A stretch of 34,135 nucleotides of DNA. Source: Actinomycetes bacterium (lineage in GTDB: Bacteria > Actinomycetota > Acidimicrobiia > Acidimicrobiales > RAAP-2). The stretch's first letter is position 1. Each line of letters opens with the position of its first letter. Under the pieces are notes generated by a model. That model did no database searches. It was given only the letters and a program-made list of their open reading frames with translations, and was not told the DNA's origin. Shown piece after piece: positions 15,265-23,602 of the stretch. Both the position numbers and the translations under genes were made by a program. The DNA is taken from contig JAJZDI010000021.1 of NCBI GenBank assembly GCA_021806045.1, positions 4,265 to 38,399 of the forward strand. The letters run 5' to 3'.

Positions 15265-16416
15265 TCATCCCGGCACCGCCCTGGCCAGGCGCCGGCCCAA
15301 CGTGAACCGGTCCGTCACCAGGTCGCGGCACCGCCCGTGGGCCTCCGTCGTCACCAGCACGACCGGGACCCCCTGCGCCAGCAGCCGCTGGCCGGTGCCC
15401 ATGGCCCGTTCGGCCTGCCGCTCGGCCACCTCCGGATCGCCGTCGAGGACCACCTCGAGGACGACCGGCTCGGCCATGGGAGCTTCCGCTTCACGCACCA
15501 TCAGCGAGCTGGTGTGGGCCGTCGCCGGCCAGTGCACCGATCGCCGCCGGTCGCCGGCCTGGTACGGCCGCACCCCCCGCGGCTCGCCGACCGCGGCCGG
15601 ACGGCGCCTGCTGGCGTCACCGGCGGACAGGTCGGGGATCGTCACCGCCGGGTCCACCGTGCCGGCCCGAGGGGCCACGTGCACCGGGCGGGGGAGGGGG
15701 AGCCGGACCTGGCGGCTCCACCACAGCATGCCGAAGGGGACGGAGGTGGCCACGTCGACGGCCACCGACGCCAGCACGCCCCGGTGGATGGGCACCACCT
15801 CGACGGTGGCCATGCGTGGCCCCCGTGGTCGCCCCCTGGCCATTGCCGGGTCGCCGGTGGGCTCGAGGGGGGTGAGGCGCGCCGGGCCCGTCACCGACAC
15901 CTCGACGGCGAACGGGACCCCGGCCACCGCGTCGGCGGGGCAGCTCTCCACCGTCGCCCGCAGTGCCCGGGCGGCGAAGGCGGGTGCCGCCAGCCCGACG
16001 AACAGCACCGCGGCCAGCAGGGCACCCACGGCCTGGACCCAGCCCGACCCACTGGACCGGGCCACCCCGAACCAGAGGAGCACGGTGAACACGCTGCCGG
16101 CGAGGGGTCCGAGCCAGGCGACGGGGTGCGTCCGGCGCCGGAGGCGGCGGCGGGGGCCAGGGGTTCGGCGGCTGGCCGTGGCCCGGGCGCGCCGGCCACC
16201 GCCACCGGTGCGGCGGGCGCGGGTGACCGGTCGGGCGACGGTGGCCGTGGTGAGGGGGAGGGGCGTGGTTGGGGGGGGCGGCGGCATGATGGGGGGCAGC
16301 GCAGTGCCCGGGGTCGCCGGGGTCCCGGGGGAGCCGACCGGTCCCGGCACGGCGGAGGGACCCGTCGGACTCGGTGGACGGGGTGGACCGGACGAGCTCG
16401 GTTGACTGGGCGGCAC
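15265..16416 (-). CDS. DUF58 domain membrane protein
   Basis: This 383-residue product has a Pro-rich and then Arg-rich N-terminus (1-98), two TM segments (about 101-118 and 127-149), a beta-rich segment, and the DUF58 signature at about 278-312 (EPRGVRPYQAGDRRRSVHW, then SSLMVREAEAP). DUF58 proteins have a vWA-like C-terminal part and accompany MoxR ATPases; their biochemical role is unsettled. It starts 25 bp after the moxR stop and ends 28 bp before the transglutaminase gene. The proline-rich first 60 residues may mean the real start is further in. Confidence 0.9.
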   Translation of the reverse strand: MPPSQPSSSGPPRPPSPTGPSAVPGPVGSPGTPATPGTALPPIMPPPPPTTPLPLTTATVARPVTRARRTGGGGRRARATASRRTPGPRRRLRRRTHPVAWLGPLAGSVFTVLLWFGVARSSGSGWVQAVGALLAAVLFVGLAAPAFAARALRATVESCPADAVAGVPFAVEVSVTGPARLTPLEPTGDPAMARGRPRGPRMATVEVVPIHRGVLASVAVDVATSVPFGMLWWSRQVRLPLPRPVHVAPRAGTVDPAVTIPDLSAGDASRRRPAAVGEPRGVRPYQAGDRRRSVHWPATAHTSSLMVREAEAPMAEPVVLEVVLDGDPEVAERQAERAMGTGQRLLAQGVPVVLVTTEAHGRCRDLVTDRFTLGRRLARAVPG

Positions 16417-16441
16417 GGCTCCTCCGACTTCCGGCCGGCCC

Positions 16442-17596
16442 CTACGGGCGGGGTGCCGGTGTCGTCGCCACCAGCTGGCGCAGCAGGGCGGTCGCCTCCA
16501 CCACCCCGCCGTCGCAGACCAGCCGGTGCGACAGGCACGGTGCGGTCACCACCTGGACGTCCTCCGGGGTGACGAAGGTCCTCGATGCCAGCACGGCGTG
16601 GGCCTGCGCCGTGCGGATCAGCGAGATGGCCGCACGGGGGCTGGCCCCGAGACGCACCCCCGGCAACGTCCGGGTCGCCCGGACCAGCGACACGGCGTAC
16701 TCGGCCACGGCCGGGGCCACGTGGGTGGTGGACGTCGCATCGATCACGTACTGCCATGTCTCGACGGTGCACACCGGTGCCAGGTGGTCGAGCGCGGCCC
16801 GCCCGCCGTGGCGCAGCACCAGACCGGCCTCGACGGCGGCATCGGGGTAGCCGATCGACGTGGAGATGGCGAACCGGTCGAGCTGGCTCTCGACGAGCGG
16901 GTAGGTGCCGAGCTGCCCGATCGGGTTCTGGGTGGCCACCACCAGGTGGGGCCGGGGCAGCGCCCACGTCTCCCCGTCCACCGACACCTGCTGCTCCTCC
17001 ATCGACTCGAGGAGTGCCGACTGGGTGCGGGGCGGGGTCCGGTTGAGCTCGTCGAGCAGCACGACGTGGGAGAAGATCGGGCCCGGCCTGAACTCCCAGG
17101 TGCCGGCGTCGGCCGAGTAGACGTTCACCCCGGTCACGTCGGACGGCAGCAGGTCCGGGTGCCCCTGGATGCGGGCCAGGCCGGTGCCGAGCGCGGTGGC
17201 CAGCGCACGGGCCAGCACCGTCTTCCCCACGCCGGGAACGTCCTCGATCAGGAGGTGCCCGCCCGAGAGCGCAGCCAGGACGGCGGCGGTGACCGCACCC
17301 GGGGTGCCGAGGAGGACGCTCGAGAGTGAGCGGTGGAGTGTCCCGGCGATGGCGACCGCGGCGTCGAGGGGGGAGGCTGCCGGGGCTGGGGCTGGGGCTG
17401 GGGCTTGGGCCGGGGTGGCGCTGTGCTGGGCGGAAGGTGCGGGTGCGGGTGAGGCAGTGGGAGCGGCAGCCGGGGCGACGCGGACGGGGGATGGCTGGGC
17501 GATCGGTGTGGCGGTGCCGTTGTGGGCGCGGCCGGCGGCGAGGTGCTGCGGCTGTCCGGCACTCATCGCCTGTGGATCGGCCGGCCCGTCGGTCAT
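16442..17596 (-). CDS. MoxR-family AAA+ ATPase
   Basis: This 384-residue ATPase has Walker A in DVPGVGKTVLAR (GVGKT 122-126), Walker B in VVLLDELNR (178-186), sensor 1 in ATQNP (221-225), and the MoxR wording RTQSALLESMEEQQVSVDG and YPLVESQLDRF. MoxR ATPases act as chaperone-like assembly factors, usually for vWA/DUF58-type partners. I chose ATG 17596 (MTDGPADPQ) because GGGG-rich purines lie just upstream; the longer frame to 17788 lacks coding character. Residues 1-75 are an Ala/Pro-rich extension not seen in most MoxR proteins, which begin near the helix SPLDAAVAIAGTLHRSL. Confidence 0.93.
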   Translation of the reverse strand: MTDGPADPQAMSAGQPQHLAAGRAHNGTATPIAQPSPVRVAPAAAPTASPAPAPSAQHSATPAQAPAPAPAPAASPLDAAVAIAGTLHRSLSSVLLGTPGAVTAAVLAALSGGHLLIEDVPGVGKTVLARALATALGTGLARIQGHPDLLPSDVTGVNVYSADAGTWEFRPGPIFSHVVLLDELNRTPPRTQSALLESMEEQQVSVDGETWALPRPHLVVATQNPIGQLGTYPLVESQLDRFAISTSIGYPDAAVEAGLVLRHGGRAALDHLAPVCTVETWQYVIDATSTTHVAPAVAEYAVSLVRATRTLPGVRLGASPRAAISLIRTAQAHAVLASRTFVTPEDVQVVTAPCLSHRLVCDGGVVEATALLRQLVATTPAPRP

Positions 17597-17918
17597 CGTT
17601 CCCCTGCCCCCTCTGTCGTCGGCATGTGGCCCATTTCCTGGCGTTCGCCCGTGGTGAAGTCTGAGTGCCGGTGGTGGCGATCCACGCGCCGACCGTGGCC
17701 CTACGTTACCGGGGCGACGCATCCGGCAGTATCCGGGGGCGCAGGGCGTGGGGCGTGGGGGCTTGCTGGCAGCGGCGCGTGAATCCACTCCCTCACCGGC
17801 AGCATTGCTGGGCCACGCCGGCCAGCGTTCCTCGGTCGAGCGGCGGTCCAGTACCGTTTCTGTGACGTGTGAATGCCATCACCGACTGTCCGGTCGGTGA
17901 CGGTGTCCGACGACTGCG
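17597..17918. other. Divergent intergenic region between moxR and the TetR gene
   Basis: No gene is supportable in these 322 bases. A minus-strand TAACGT box near 17706 could be a moxR -10 element with a leader of about 100 bases. Next to the TetR gene is a perfect palindrome (listed separately). A short GGGCGTG duplication occurs near 17745-17760. Confidence 0.5.
17879..17900. promoter_or_regulatory. 22-bp palindrome, candidate TetR operator
   Basis: TCACCGAC, six bases (TGTCCG), then GTCGGTGA: two perfect eight-base arms. It ends 18 bases before the ATG of the TetR-family gene. Position and symmetry fit autoregulation by this regulator; that is inference. Confidence 0.55.
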
Positions 17919-18671
17919 ATGACCGACACCGACACCGATACCGAGCCTGGGGACGACGGGACGACACCACGCCGGCGGGGCCTTCGCCGTGGGGCCCTGA
18001 CGACCGACCGCATCGTCAGCGAAGCGCTCCGGATCCTCGACGAGGACGGCATCGGCGGCTTCAGCCTGCCCAAGCTGGGTGTGGCGCTCGGCGCCGATCC
18101 GACAGCCATCTACCGCCACTTCCCGAGCAAGGACGATCTGGTCCTGGCCGTGGCCGACCGCCTGATCGAAGAGTCGACGGCGGGCTTCGAACGCGGTCCC
18201 TGCTGGGTCGAGACACTGATGGACCTGGCCAGGCGGATCCGGGCCACATACCTGCGCCACCCGGCCGCCGCCACCCTCTCCTCCTTCCGGACCACGCAGC
18301 GCCCCGCTGAGCTCCGGGCTGCCGACATCATCGTCGGCGCGGTGCTCGAGGCCGGTTTCGACGGGATCCAGGCGGCCACCGTGTTCAGGGCGGTCGCCGA
18401 CTTCGGCCTGGCCTGGGCCGGCCTCGAGGCGTCCTATCTGGCACTCGACCGGCAGCGCCGGGAGAAGGACGACGCAGCGTGGGCCAGCGCGTACCAACGG
18501 GTGGGTCAGGACGAGCTCCCCAACATCTGGCAGATCCGCCAGGAGCTCGCCGCCGTCAACGACAGCGACGACGAGGTCTTCGAGACGGTGCTCGGCCTCG
18601 TGGCGGACGGGTTGACGGCGCGGGCACCGAGGCCGTGCTCGTGTCCGAAGCACTCGGGGAGCGACCAGTAG
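17919..18671 (+). CDS. TetR-family transcriptional regulator
   Basis: This 250-residue repressor-type protein has an N-terminal TetR helix-turn-helix at about residues 28-75: TTDRIVSEALRILDEDGIGG, FSLPKLGVALGADPTAIYRHF, SKDDLVLAVADRL. The C-terminal ligand-binding part is helical (LMDLARRIRATYLRHP ... ADIIVGAVLEAGFDGIQAA) and unrecognised beyond family level. Residues 1-25 are Asp/Thr- then Arg-rich. A perfect 22-bp palindrome just upstream is its likely operator. It is convergent with the amine oxidase, and divergent from moxR, either of which could be a target. Confidence 0.9.
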   Translation: MTDTDTDTEPGDDGTTPRRRGLRRGALTTDRIVSEALRILDEDGIGGFSLPKLGVALGADPTAIYRHFPSKDDLVLAVADRLIEESTAGFERGPCWVETLMDLARRIRATYLRHPAAATLSSFRTTQRPAELRAADIIVGAVLEAGFDGIQAATVFRAVADFGLAWAGLEASYLALDRQRREKDDAAWASAYQRVGQDELPNIWQIRQELAAVNDSDDEVFETVLGLVADGLTARAPRPCSCPKHSGSDQ

Positions 18672-18717
18672 CGGCAGCGTGCGGCAGCGTGCGGCAGCGT
18701 GCGGCAGCGTGCGGCAG
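18671..18717. repeat. 10-bp tandem repeat at the TetR stop codon
   Basis: GCGGCAGCGT is repeated 4.7 times, beginning at the last base of the TAG stop codon (18669-18671). It lies between convergent genes. Confidence 0.96.
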
Positions 18718-18802
18718 GAGCGGACGGTACCAACGCCGCAGTTGCCGCCCATCCCGAGGAGACCCCCGTTCACCGCCGGTGATCGGACCGATGAGGCGGG
18801 CG

Positions 18803-20332
18803 CTACAACGTGTGCAGCACCTCGGACGCGACTGCCGAACCCGACCGGATCGCCCCCTCCATGTACCCGGGCCACTCTGCCGAGTAGTCGGCGCCGGCGA
18901 AGTGGAGGCTCCCGACGGGGCCGGTGACCATCGCGGAGAGCGCGGTCACCACGCCAGGCGGGTTGTAGGACCCGTAGGCACCGCCCGTGTGGGTCTCCTT
19001 GGCCCACACCCGATCGGCGTAGGCGACCGGGTGTGCGGCCCGCGGCCCGAAGTAGCGGGCCAGGCTGGCCAGGACGGCGGACCGCCGCGCTGCCTCCGAG
19101 AGCCCGAACAGCGAGCGCCCCTGGTTGCCCTCGGCCATGCCCACCAGCACCCCGCGATGCCCATCGGGCGGCGAGTTGTCGTAGACGATCTCGATGGGTC
19201 CGGTGTCCGAGGTCACGCTGCCGCTCAGGCCCTCGCCTCGCCAGAAGGGGGTGTCGTAGACGGCCTGGATCTTGACGGTGGCCCCGGTGGGCTGGCGCTG
19301 GAAGTACTGGGCCCAGGCCGGCGGGAGCGCGGGGTCGAACCGCACCGCGGCGGTGACCGACTTGGGGATGGCGAGGACGACCCGTCGAGCCCGGTACGCC
19401 TGGCTGGTGGTCCACACCGTGGTGACCGGTCCCTGCTCGACGGCCACGACCGGCGAGTTGAACCGCACCTTCGACGAGAGGCGGCTGGCCAACCCCTGGG
19501 CGAGCCGCTGGGGGCCGCCGACGAACCGGACGCTCTGCGCGCTTCCCAACGTGGTCACGTAGTCCCCGCCCACCCCGGAGATGAACTGGAGGGCGTCCAT
19601 GAGGCCCACCTGCGACGCCTCCTCGCCATAGTTGGAGCGGACCGACAGGGCGGCGAGGAAGTTCGCCTCCGGCGTGATCCCCTGGGTGGCGAACCACGAG
19701 GCGGTGGAGTGGATGTCGTAGGCGGCGGCGTGGGGCGCGGTCCAGGGTGCAGCGGCTGGCACCCCAGCGGCCATGCTGTTGAGCGTGGCGATGATCCGCA
19801 ACAGGTCGGCCTGGGTGGTGGCATCCGTGGGTGGCAGGATGCCCTGGTAGGTGTGCAGCGCGCCGTTCCGGTAGTAGATGTTGTTGCCGTCGGCGTAGGA
19901 ATCGAACGTGCCGACGCCGAATTGGCGAGCGAGGGCCTGCACCCGGGTCTGGCCGGGGCCGGTCCACTCGCCGCCCAGCTCGACCTCGACGTCGTGGTCC
20001 AGGACCACGTCATAGACGCGACCGCCGACCCGGTTGCGGGCCTCGAGGACTAGCACGGAGCGGCCCGCATGCTCCAGCGCCGTCGCTGCGGTGAGCCCGC
20101 CCAGGCCTGCTCCGATGACGATGGCGTCGTACACGGCGCCTCCCGGCGCGGGGCTCGACTGGGACGGTGCCCTGGTGAGCTCCACGGCCCCGCCGCCGAC
20201 CACCGCGCCAACCCCCAACCCGACCCCGCCGGCAAGCAGCGTCCGGCGACTCAGCCTCCCGGAATCGGTTCCGGACGCCTCCGCACGACCGTGGTCGGCT
20301 CCCGTCGTGTCGGTCGAGTCCGTCGAGACCAT
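18803..20332 (-). CDS. Tat-exported flavin amine oxidase
   Basis: This 509-residue flavoprotein of the monoamine/polyamine oxidase family oxidises an amine with release of aldehyde, ammonia and H2O2 (family knowledge). A twin-arginine signal is visible (LSRRTLLAG at 27-35, then a Gly/Val-rich hydrophobic stretch to about 50), so it is probably exported folded. The FAD fold starts AIVIGAGLGGLTAATALEHAG (about 70-90), with VLEARNRVGGR next. The C-terminal FAD site is LHFAGADYSAEWPGYMEGAIRSG, and GGAYGSYNPPG lies before it. A TTGACT/TACGGT promoter with an overlapping 19-bp palindrome lies upstream, and the transcript is probably leaderless. The substrate amine is unknown. Confidence 0.92.
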   Translation of the reverse strand: MVSTDSTDTTGADHGRAEASGTDSGRLSRRTLLAGGVGLGVGAVVGGGAVELTRAPSQSSPAPGGAVYDAIVIGAGLGGLTAATALEHAGRSVLVLEARNRVGGRVYDVVLDHDVEVELGGEWTGPGQTRVQALARQFGVGTFDSYADGNNIYYRNGALHTYQGILPPTDATTQADLLRIIATLNSMAAGVPAAAPWTAPHAAAYDIHSTASWFATQGITPEANFLAALSVRSNYGEEASQVGLMDALQFISGVGGDYVTTLGSAQSVRFVGGPQRLAQGLASRLSSKVRFNSPVVAVEQGPVTTVWTTSQAYRARRVVLAIPKSVTAAVRFDPALPPAWAQYFQRQPTGATVKIQAVYDTPFWRGEGLSGSVTSDTGPIEIVYDNSPPDGHRGVLVGMAEGNQGRSLFGLSEAARRSAVLASLARYFGPRAAHPVAYADRVWAKETHTGGAYGSYNPPGVVTALSAMVTGPVGSLHFAGADYSAEWPGYMEGAIRSGSAVASEVLHTL

Positions 20333-20339
20333 GGCGGGG

Positions 20340-20369
20340 ACCGTATCGAAACGGCCGGCCCGTAGTCAA
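20340..20369 (-). promoter_or_regulatory. Sigma-70-type promoter of the amine oxidase
   Basis: On the minus strand, TTGACT (20369-20364) and TACGGT (20345-20340) are separated by 18 bases. The -10 box ends seven bases before the ATG at 20332, so the mRNA is predicted to be leaderless. Confidence 0.6.
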
Positions 20370-20381
20370 TGGCTTTGACTA
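20363..20381. promoter_or_regulatory. 19-bp palindrome over the amine oxidase -35 box
   Basis: TAGTCAA, five bases (TGGCT), TTGACTA: two perfect seven-base arms in otherwise GC-rich DNA. It covers the -35 element, the expected position for a repressor site. It does not match the palindrome before the nearby TetR gene. Confidence 0.6.
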
Positions 20382-20440
20382 AACCTTTGGAAGCACTGGG
20401 AGCACTGCTGTCTTCGAGATGAATGGTCCGCCGGCGTGTG

Positions 20441-20490
20441 GTGCGGCGGCGTGGTGCGGCGGCGTGGTGCGGCGGCGTGGTGCCGGCCGG
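20441..20490. repeat. 13-bp tandem repeat next to the kinase stop codon
   Basis: GTGCGGCGGCGTG is repeated three times exactly, with degenerate copies on both sides (from about 20428 and after 20480). It ends beside the stop codon of the FGGY kinase gene. Confidence 0.93.
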
Positions 20491-21960
20491 TCAGAAGTCG
20501 AGCGCGCTGAGCTCGGGGATCGTCCGCTCCGCCCGCGCCCGTGCCTCCAGCCAGCGGGACCGGCGTGCCGACCGGGCGGCGGCGTCGCCCTCGGGTTCGA
20601 TGATGGCGCGGGGCGCCCATGCTTCGGCCACCTCGTCCTCGTCCGACCACGTGCCGACGGCCATGCCGGCAAGGTACGCGGCGCCGAGCGTGGTCGCCTC
20701 CGTCACCGGCGCCACCTCGATGGTCCGGCCGCAGGCGTCGGCCAGCGCTCGGAGGAACACGTCGTTGTTCGACATGCCACCGTCCACCCGGAGCGCGGTG
20801 ACGGGCAGCCCGGTGTCGGACTCGGCCGCCTCGAGCAGGTCGGCACCGCGGTGGGCGACGCCCTCCAGCACGGCCCGGACCATCTCGGGCCGCCCCGTCC
20901 CCCGGGTGATGCCCACGAACAGCGCTCGCGCACCGTAGTCCCACACCGGCGTCCCGATCCCCAGCAGTGCCGGGACGAACCAGACGTCATCAGTGCTCGT
21001 GCATTGTCTGGCCACCGCTTCGCTGTCCTCCGCCGACTCGATGATGCCGAGGTCGTCCCGCAGCCACTCGACGCACGAGCCGGCCGACAGCATGATGGCC
21101 TCCACGCCCCACATGGTGCGCCCGCTCCGGGACCATGCGGCGATGGGGAACGTGCCGGCCGGACCGCGCCCGGCGTGGCCCGGTGCGGTCGCACCGGTGC
21201 ACTGGTCCAGCATCCCTCCGGTGCCGAAGGTGGCCTTGGCCATGCCCGGCCGGGTGCACCCCTGGCCGACGAGCGACGCCTGCTGGTCACCGGCGATGCC
21301 GGCCAGCGGGGGCGCACCGTCCAGTGCCACTGCCGGTCCGATGATCCCCGACGAGTCCACCAGCTCGGGCAGCACCTCGACGGGGATCCGCAGCAGCTCG
21401 AGCGTCCGCTCGTCCCACCCGGTCACGTCCTTCACCACCAGACCGGTCACGCCGGCGTTGGACGTGTCGGTGACGTGGCGCTCCCGGCCGGTGAGCAGCC
21501 ATGCCAACCACGTGTCGACCGTGCCGAAGGCCAGCTCGCCCGCCGCGGCACGGGTGCGGTCCGGATCGGCCATGTCAAGCAGTGCGGCGAGCTTGGTCGC
21601 CGACGAGTTCGGGGCCAGCCTGAGCCCTTCCGCCTGGAGCTCGAGGCACGTCCCCACCGTCCGCAGGTCCTGCCATCCGATGCCGGGTCCGACCGGCTCG
21701 CCCGTCGCCCGGTCCCACAGGATCGTCGAGGCCCGCTGGTTGGCGATACCCACGGCGTCGACCGGTCCCGCCTCGGCCAACGCCTGCCGGGCGACGCCGA
21801 AGGCGGCGTCGGCCAGGGCTCGGGCGTCGAATTCCACCAGTCCCGGGAAGGGCGTGTCCGGGAGGACCGGCACGTGGTGGACGCCCTCGACGGTGCTGTC
21901 CGGCCGTACCACCGCACCCCGCACGCCCGAGGTGCCCACGTCGATGACCAGGATGCTCAT
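20491..21960 (-). CDS. FGGY-family kinase, glycerol kinase-like with altered substrate residues
   Basis: This 489-residue sugar/polyol kinase has the N-terminal phosphate loop ILVIDVGTSGVRG. Strong glycerol-kinase features are present: LAFGTVDTWLAWLL, VTDTSNAG, IAGDQQASLVGQGC, PGMAKATFGTGGM and ALRVDGGMSNND. However, of the E. coli GlpK glycerol contacts (R83, E84, Y135, D245), R and D are kept (NQR, GDQQ). E84 reads Ala (NQRAST instead of NQRETT) and the Tyr of PYFSGTK reads Asn (APNSSATK). Glycerol may therefore not be the substrate. The ATG at 21960 has AGAAGG upstream. It is the last gene of the glpD operon, separated by a repeat array. Confidence 0.85.
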   Translation of the reverse strand: MSILVIDVGTSGVRGAVVRPDSTVEGVHHVPVLPDTPFPGLVEFDARALADAAFGVARQALAEAGPVDAVGIANQRASTILWDRATGEPVGPGIGWQDLRTVGTCLELQAEGLRLAPNSSATKLAALLDMADPDRTRAAAGELAFGTVDTWLAWLLTGRERHVTDTSNAGVTGLVVKDVTGWDERTLELLRIPVEVLPELVDSSGIIGPAVALDGAPPLAGIAGDQQASLVGQGCTRPGMAKATFGTGGMLDQCTGATAPGHAGRGPAGTFPIAAWSRSGRTMWGVEAIMLSAGSCVEWLRDDLGIIESAEDSEAVARQCTSTDDVWFVPALLGIGTPVWDYGARALFVGITRGTGRPEMVRAVLEGVAHRGADLLEAAESDTGLPVTALRVDGGMSNNDVFLRALADACGRTIEVAPVTEATTLGAAYLAGMAVGTWSDEDEVAEAWAPRAIIEPEGDAAARSARRSRWLEARARAERTIPELSALDF

Positions 21961-22005
21961 CGTGCGCCTTCTCTCGTTCGTGATGCGGTGGGTCCGCACG
22001 GCACC

Positions 22006-22074
22006 GGGTCCCGGGGGAGCTGGGTCCGGGGGAGCTGGGTCCGGGGGAGCTGGGTCCGGGGGAGCTGGGTCCGG
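22006..22074. repeat. 15-bp tandem repeat between AGPS-like and kinase genes
   Basis: TGGGTCCGGGGGAGC is repeated from 22021, with a preceding variant copy from 22006 and a last partial copy at 22066-22074, about 4.5 copies in total. It ends beside the stop codon of the upstream gene (22076-22078), inside a presumed operon. Confidence 0.95.
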
Positions 22075-22075
22075 G

Positions 22076-23602
22076 TCATGTCCACACGCCGCCGCCGAAC
22101 GGGCTGGCCAGCCCGAGCTTGCCGGGGTTGAGAATGCCCTTCGGGTCGAGGGCCCGCTTCACCGACTCGAGCACGCCGAAGGCGCCGCCGAGCGCCTCGG
22201 CCAGGTACGGGGCCCGGTTGATCCCGATGCCGTGATGGTGACTGAGGGCGGCACCGTGGGAGAGGACGGTGTCGTTGATGGCCCGCCACGCGGCCGTGTA
22301 GTAGCTCTCCGCCCAGCCGTCGGGTGCACCGCCGGGCGAACCGTCGGGCGCACCGTTGGGGGGGATGCCGGCGAACGTGAAGTACAGGCAGGCGCCGTCG
22401 GTGTAGGCGTGGCTCTGGTGGGACGAGGCGGCCACCGTCCCCTCGATGCGGTGCAGGGCGGCGACGACGTCGTCGTAGAGGCGGGGGAGGTCCGCCCACC
22501 GTCCCGACACCTCGGCCGTGTCCACCACGGCGCCCCGCCGCCACAGCGGTGCCAGGGCGGACACGTCGTTGCGGCGTTCGAGCCAGTGGCCCACCAGACC
22601 GTCGTCGAGGGTGCTGGCCGATCCGCACTCCTCGTCCACCACCCGCAGGGTGGCGTCGAGGAGGGGCTGGTCCGCCTCGTCCAGGACGATCAGCACGTTG
22701 GTCCCGTCGACGTCGAACGAGCGCTTCGACTCGGTCTCGTCATACAGGCGGAGCACGGCCGGGGTCGCACCCCGCCGCAGGATGCGCCGGCAGGCGTCCA
22801 GCCCGTCGGCGAACGAGGCGAACCCGAACGCCCGGCGACCCTCGGCCCCCGGCAGGGGGTGCACCCGGAACCGGCCCTCGGTGATCACGCCCAGCGTGCC
22901 CTCGCTGCCCACGAACAGCTGGGTGAGGTCGGGCCCGGTGGCCGACCGGGGACCGCGCCCACCGGTCCGGATCACCGTCCCGTCGGCCAGGACGACCTCC
23001 AGGCCGATGACCATGTCCTCGATCTTCCCGTAGCGGTTGGAGTACTGGCCGGCACCGCGGCAGGCCAGCCAGCCGCCGACGGTCGAGAGGTCCATGGACT
23101 GCGGCCAGTGGCCGAGTGTGACCCCGTGGCCGCCACGAAGCTCGTCCTCCAGGTCGGGCCCGAACGTCCCGGCCCGGACGTCGGCCACCAGCGACGTCTC
23201 GTCCACGTCGACCACGCCGGCGAGCCCGCACAGGTCGAGGGCGACGCCCCCGTAGACGGGGACGGAGCCGCCGCACACGCCCGACCTGCCCCCGGCCGCC
23301 GTGACCGGCACGCCGGCCTCGGCGCAGGCGGCCACCACCGCGGAGACCTGGGCGGTGTCGGTGGGCCGGGCGACGAGTGCGGGCAGGGCGGGGACCATCC
23401 CCTTGGCCGCCCAGCCGATGGCCACCGGCCACCAGTCGCGACCGGCGTCGGCCCGGACGTCCATGGCGTCGGTCACCTGGTCGCAGACGCCCTCCAGGCG
23501 GGTACGCAGCGCGGCGTCGATCCCGACGCGCCGCCCGGGCAGGAACTCTTCCGGCCCCTCCGGACCGGCGTCGAGTGGGGTGACGGGCGTGGGCTGTGTC
23601 AT
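22076..23602 (-). CDS. FAD-binding oxidase, alkyldihydroxyacetonephosphate synthase-like
   Basis: This 508-residue VAO-fold flavoprotein carries the FAD-binding block VVAACAEAGVPVTAAGGRSG (about 90-108). The alkyl-DHAP-synthase wording follows: SMDLSTVGGWLACRGAGQYS, then YGKIEDMVIGLEVVLADG. A conserved Arg is in PAVLRLYDE, the acceptor-site segment is SHAYTDGACLYFTFAG, and the C-terminal histidine motif is SHHHGIG. In eukaryotes this family makes the ether bond of plasmalogen precursors. Bacterial members next to glpD (as near M. tuberculosis glpD1) have no settled role; a glycerol-3-phosphate or DHAP-related oxidase is equally possible. Its ATG overlaps the glpD stop by four bases (ATGA), so the two are translationally coupled. 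Confidence 0.88.
   Translation of the reverse strand: MTQPTPVTPLDAGPEGPEEFLPGRRVGIDAALRTRLEGVCDQVTDAMDVRADAGRDWWPVAIGWAAKGMVPALPALVARPTDTAQVSAVVAACAEAGVPVTAAGGRSGVCGGSVPVYGGVALDLCGLAGVVDVDETSLVADVRAGTFGPDLEDELRGGHGVTLGHWPQSMDLSTVGGWLACRGAGQYSNRYGKIEDMVIGLEVVLADGTVIRTGGRGPRSATGPDLTQLFVGSEGTLGVITEGRFRVHPLPGAEGRRAFGFASFADGLDACRRILRRGATPAVLRLYDETESKRSFDVDGTNVLIVLDEADQPLLDATLRVVDEECGSASTLDDGLVGHWLERRNDVSALAPLWRRGAVVDTAEVSGRWADLPRLYDDVVAALHRIEGTVAASSHQSHAYTDGACLYFTFAGIPPNGAPDGSPGGAPDGWAESYYTAAWRAINDTVLSHGAALSHHHGIGINRAPYLAEALGGAFGVLESVKRALDPKGILNPGKLGLASPFGGGVWT

Noticed and set aside
11880-15305. 1141-residue plus-strand ORF
   Set aside because: It is Arg/Gly-rich with no domain and overlaps two well-supported genes; it is a high-GC shadow frame.
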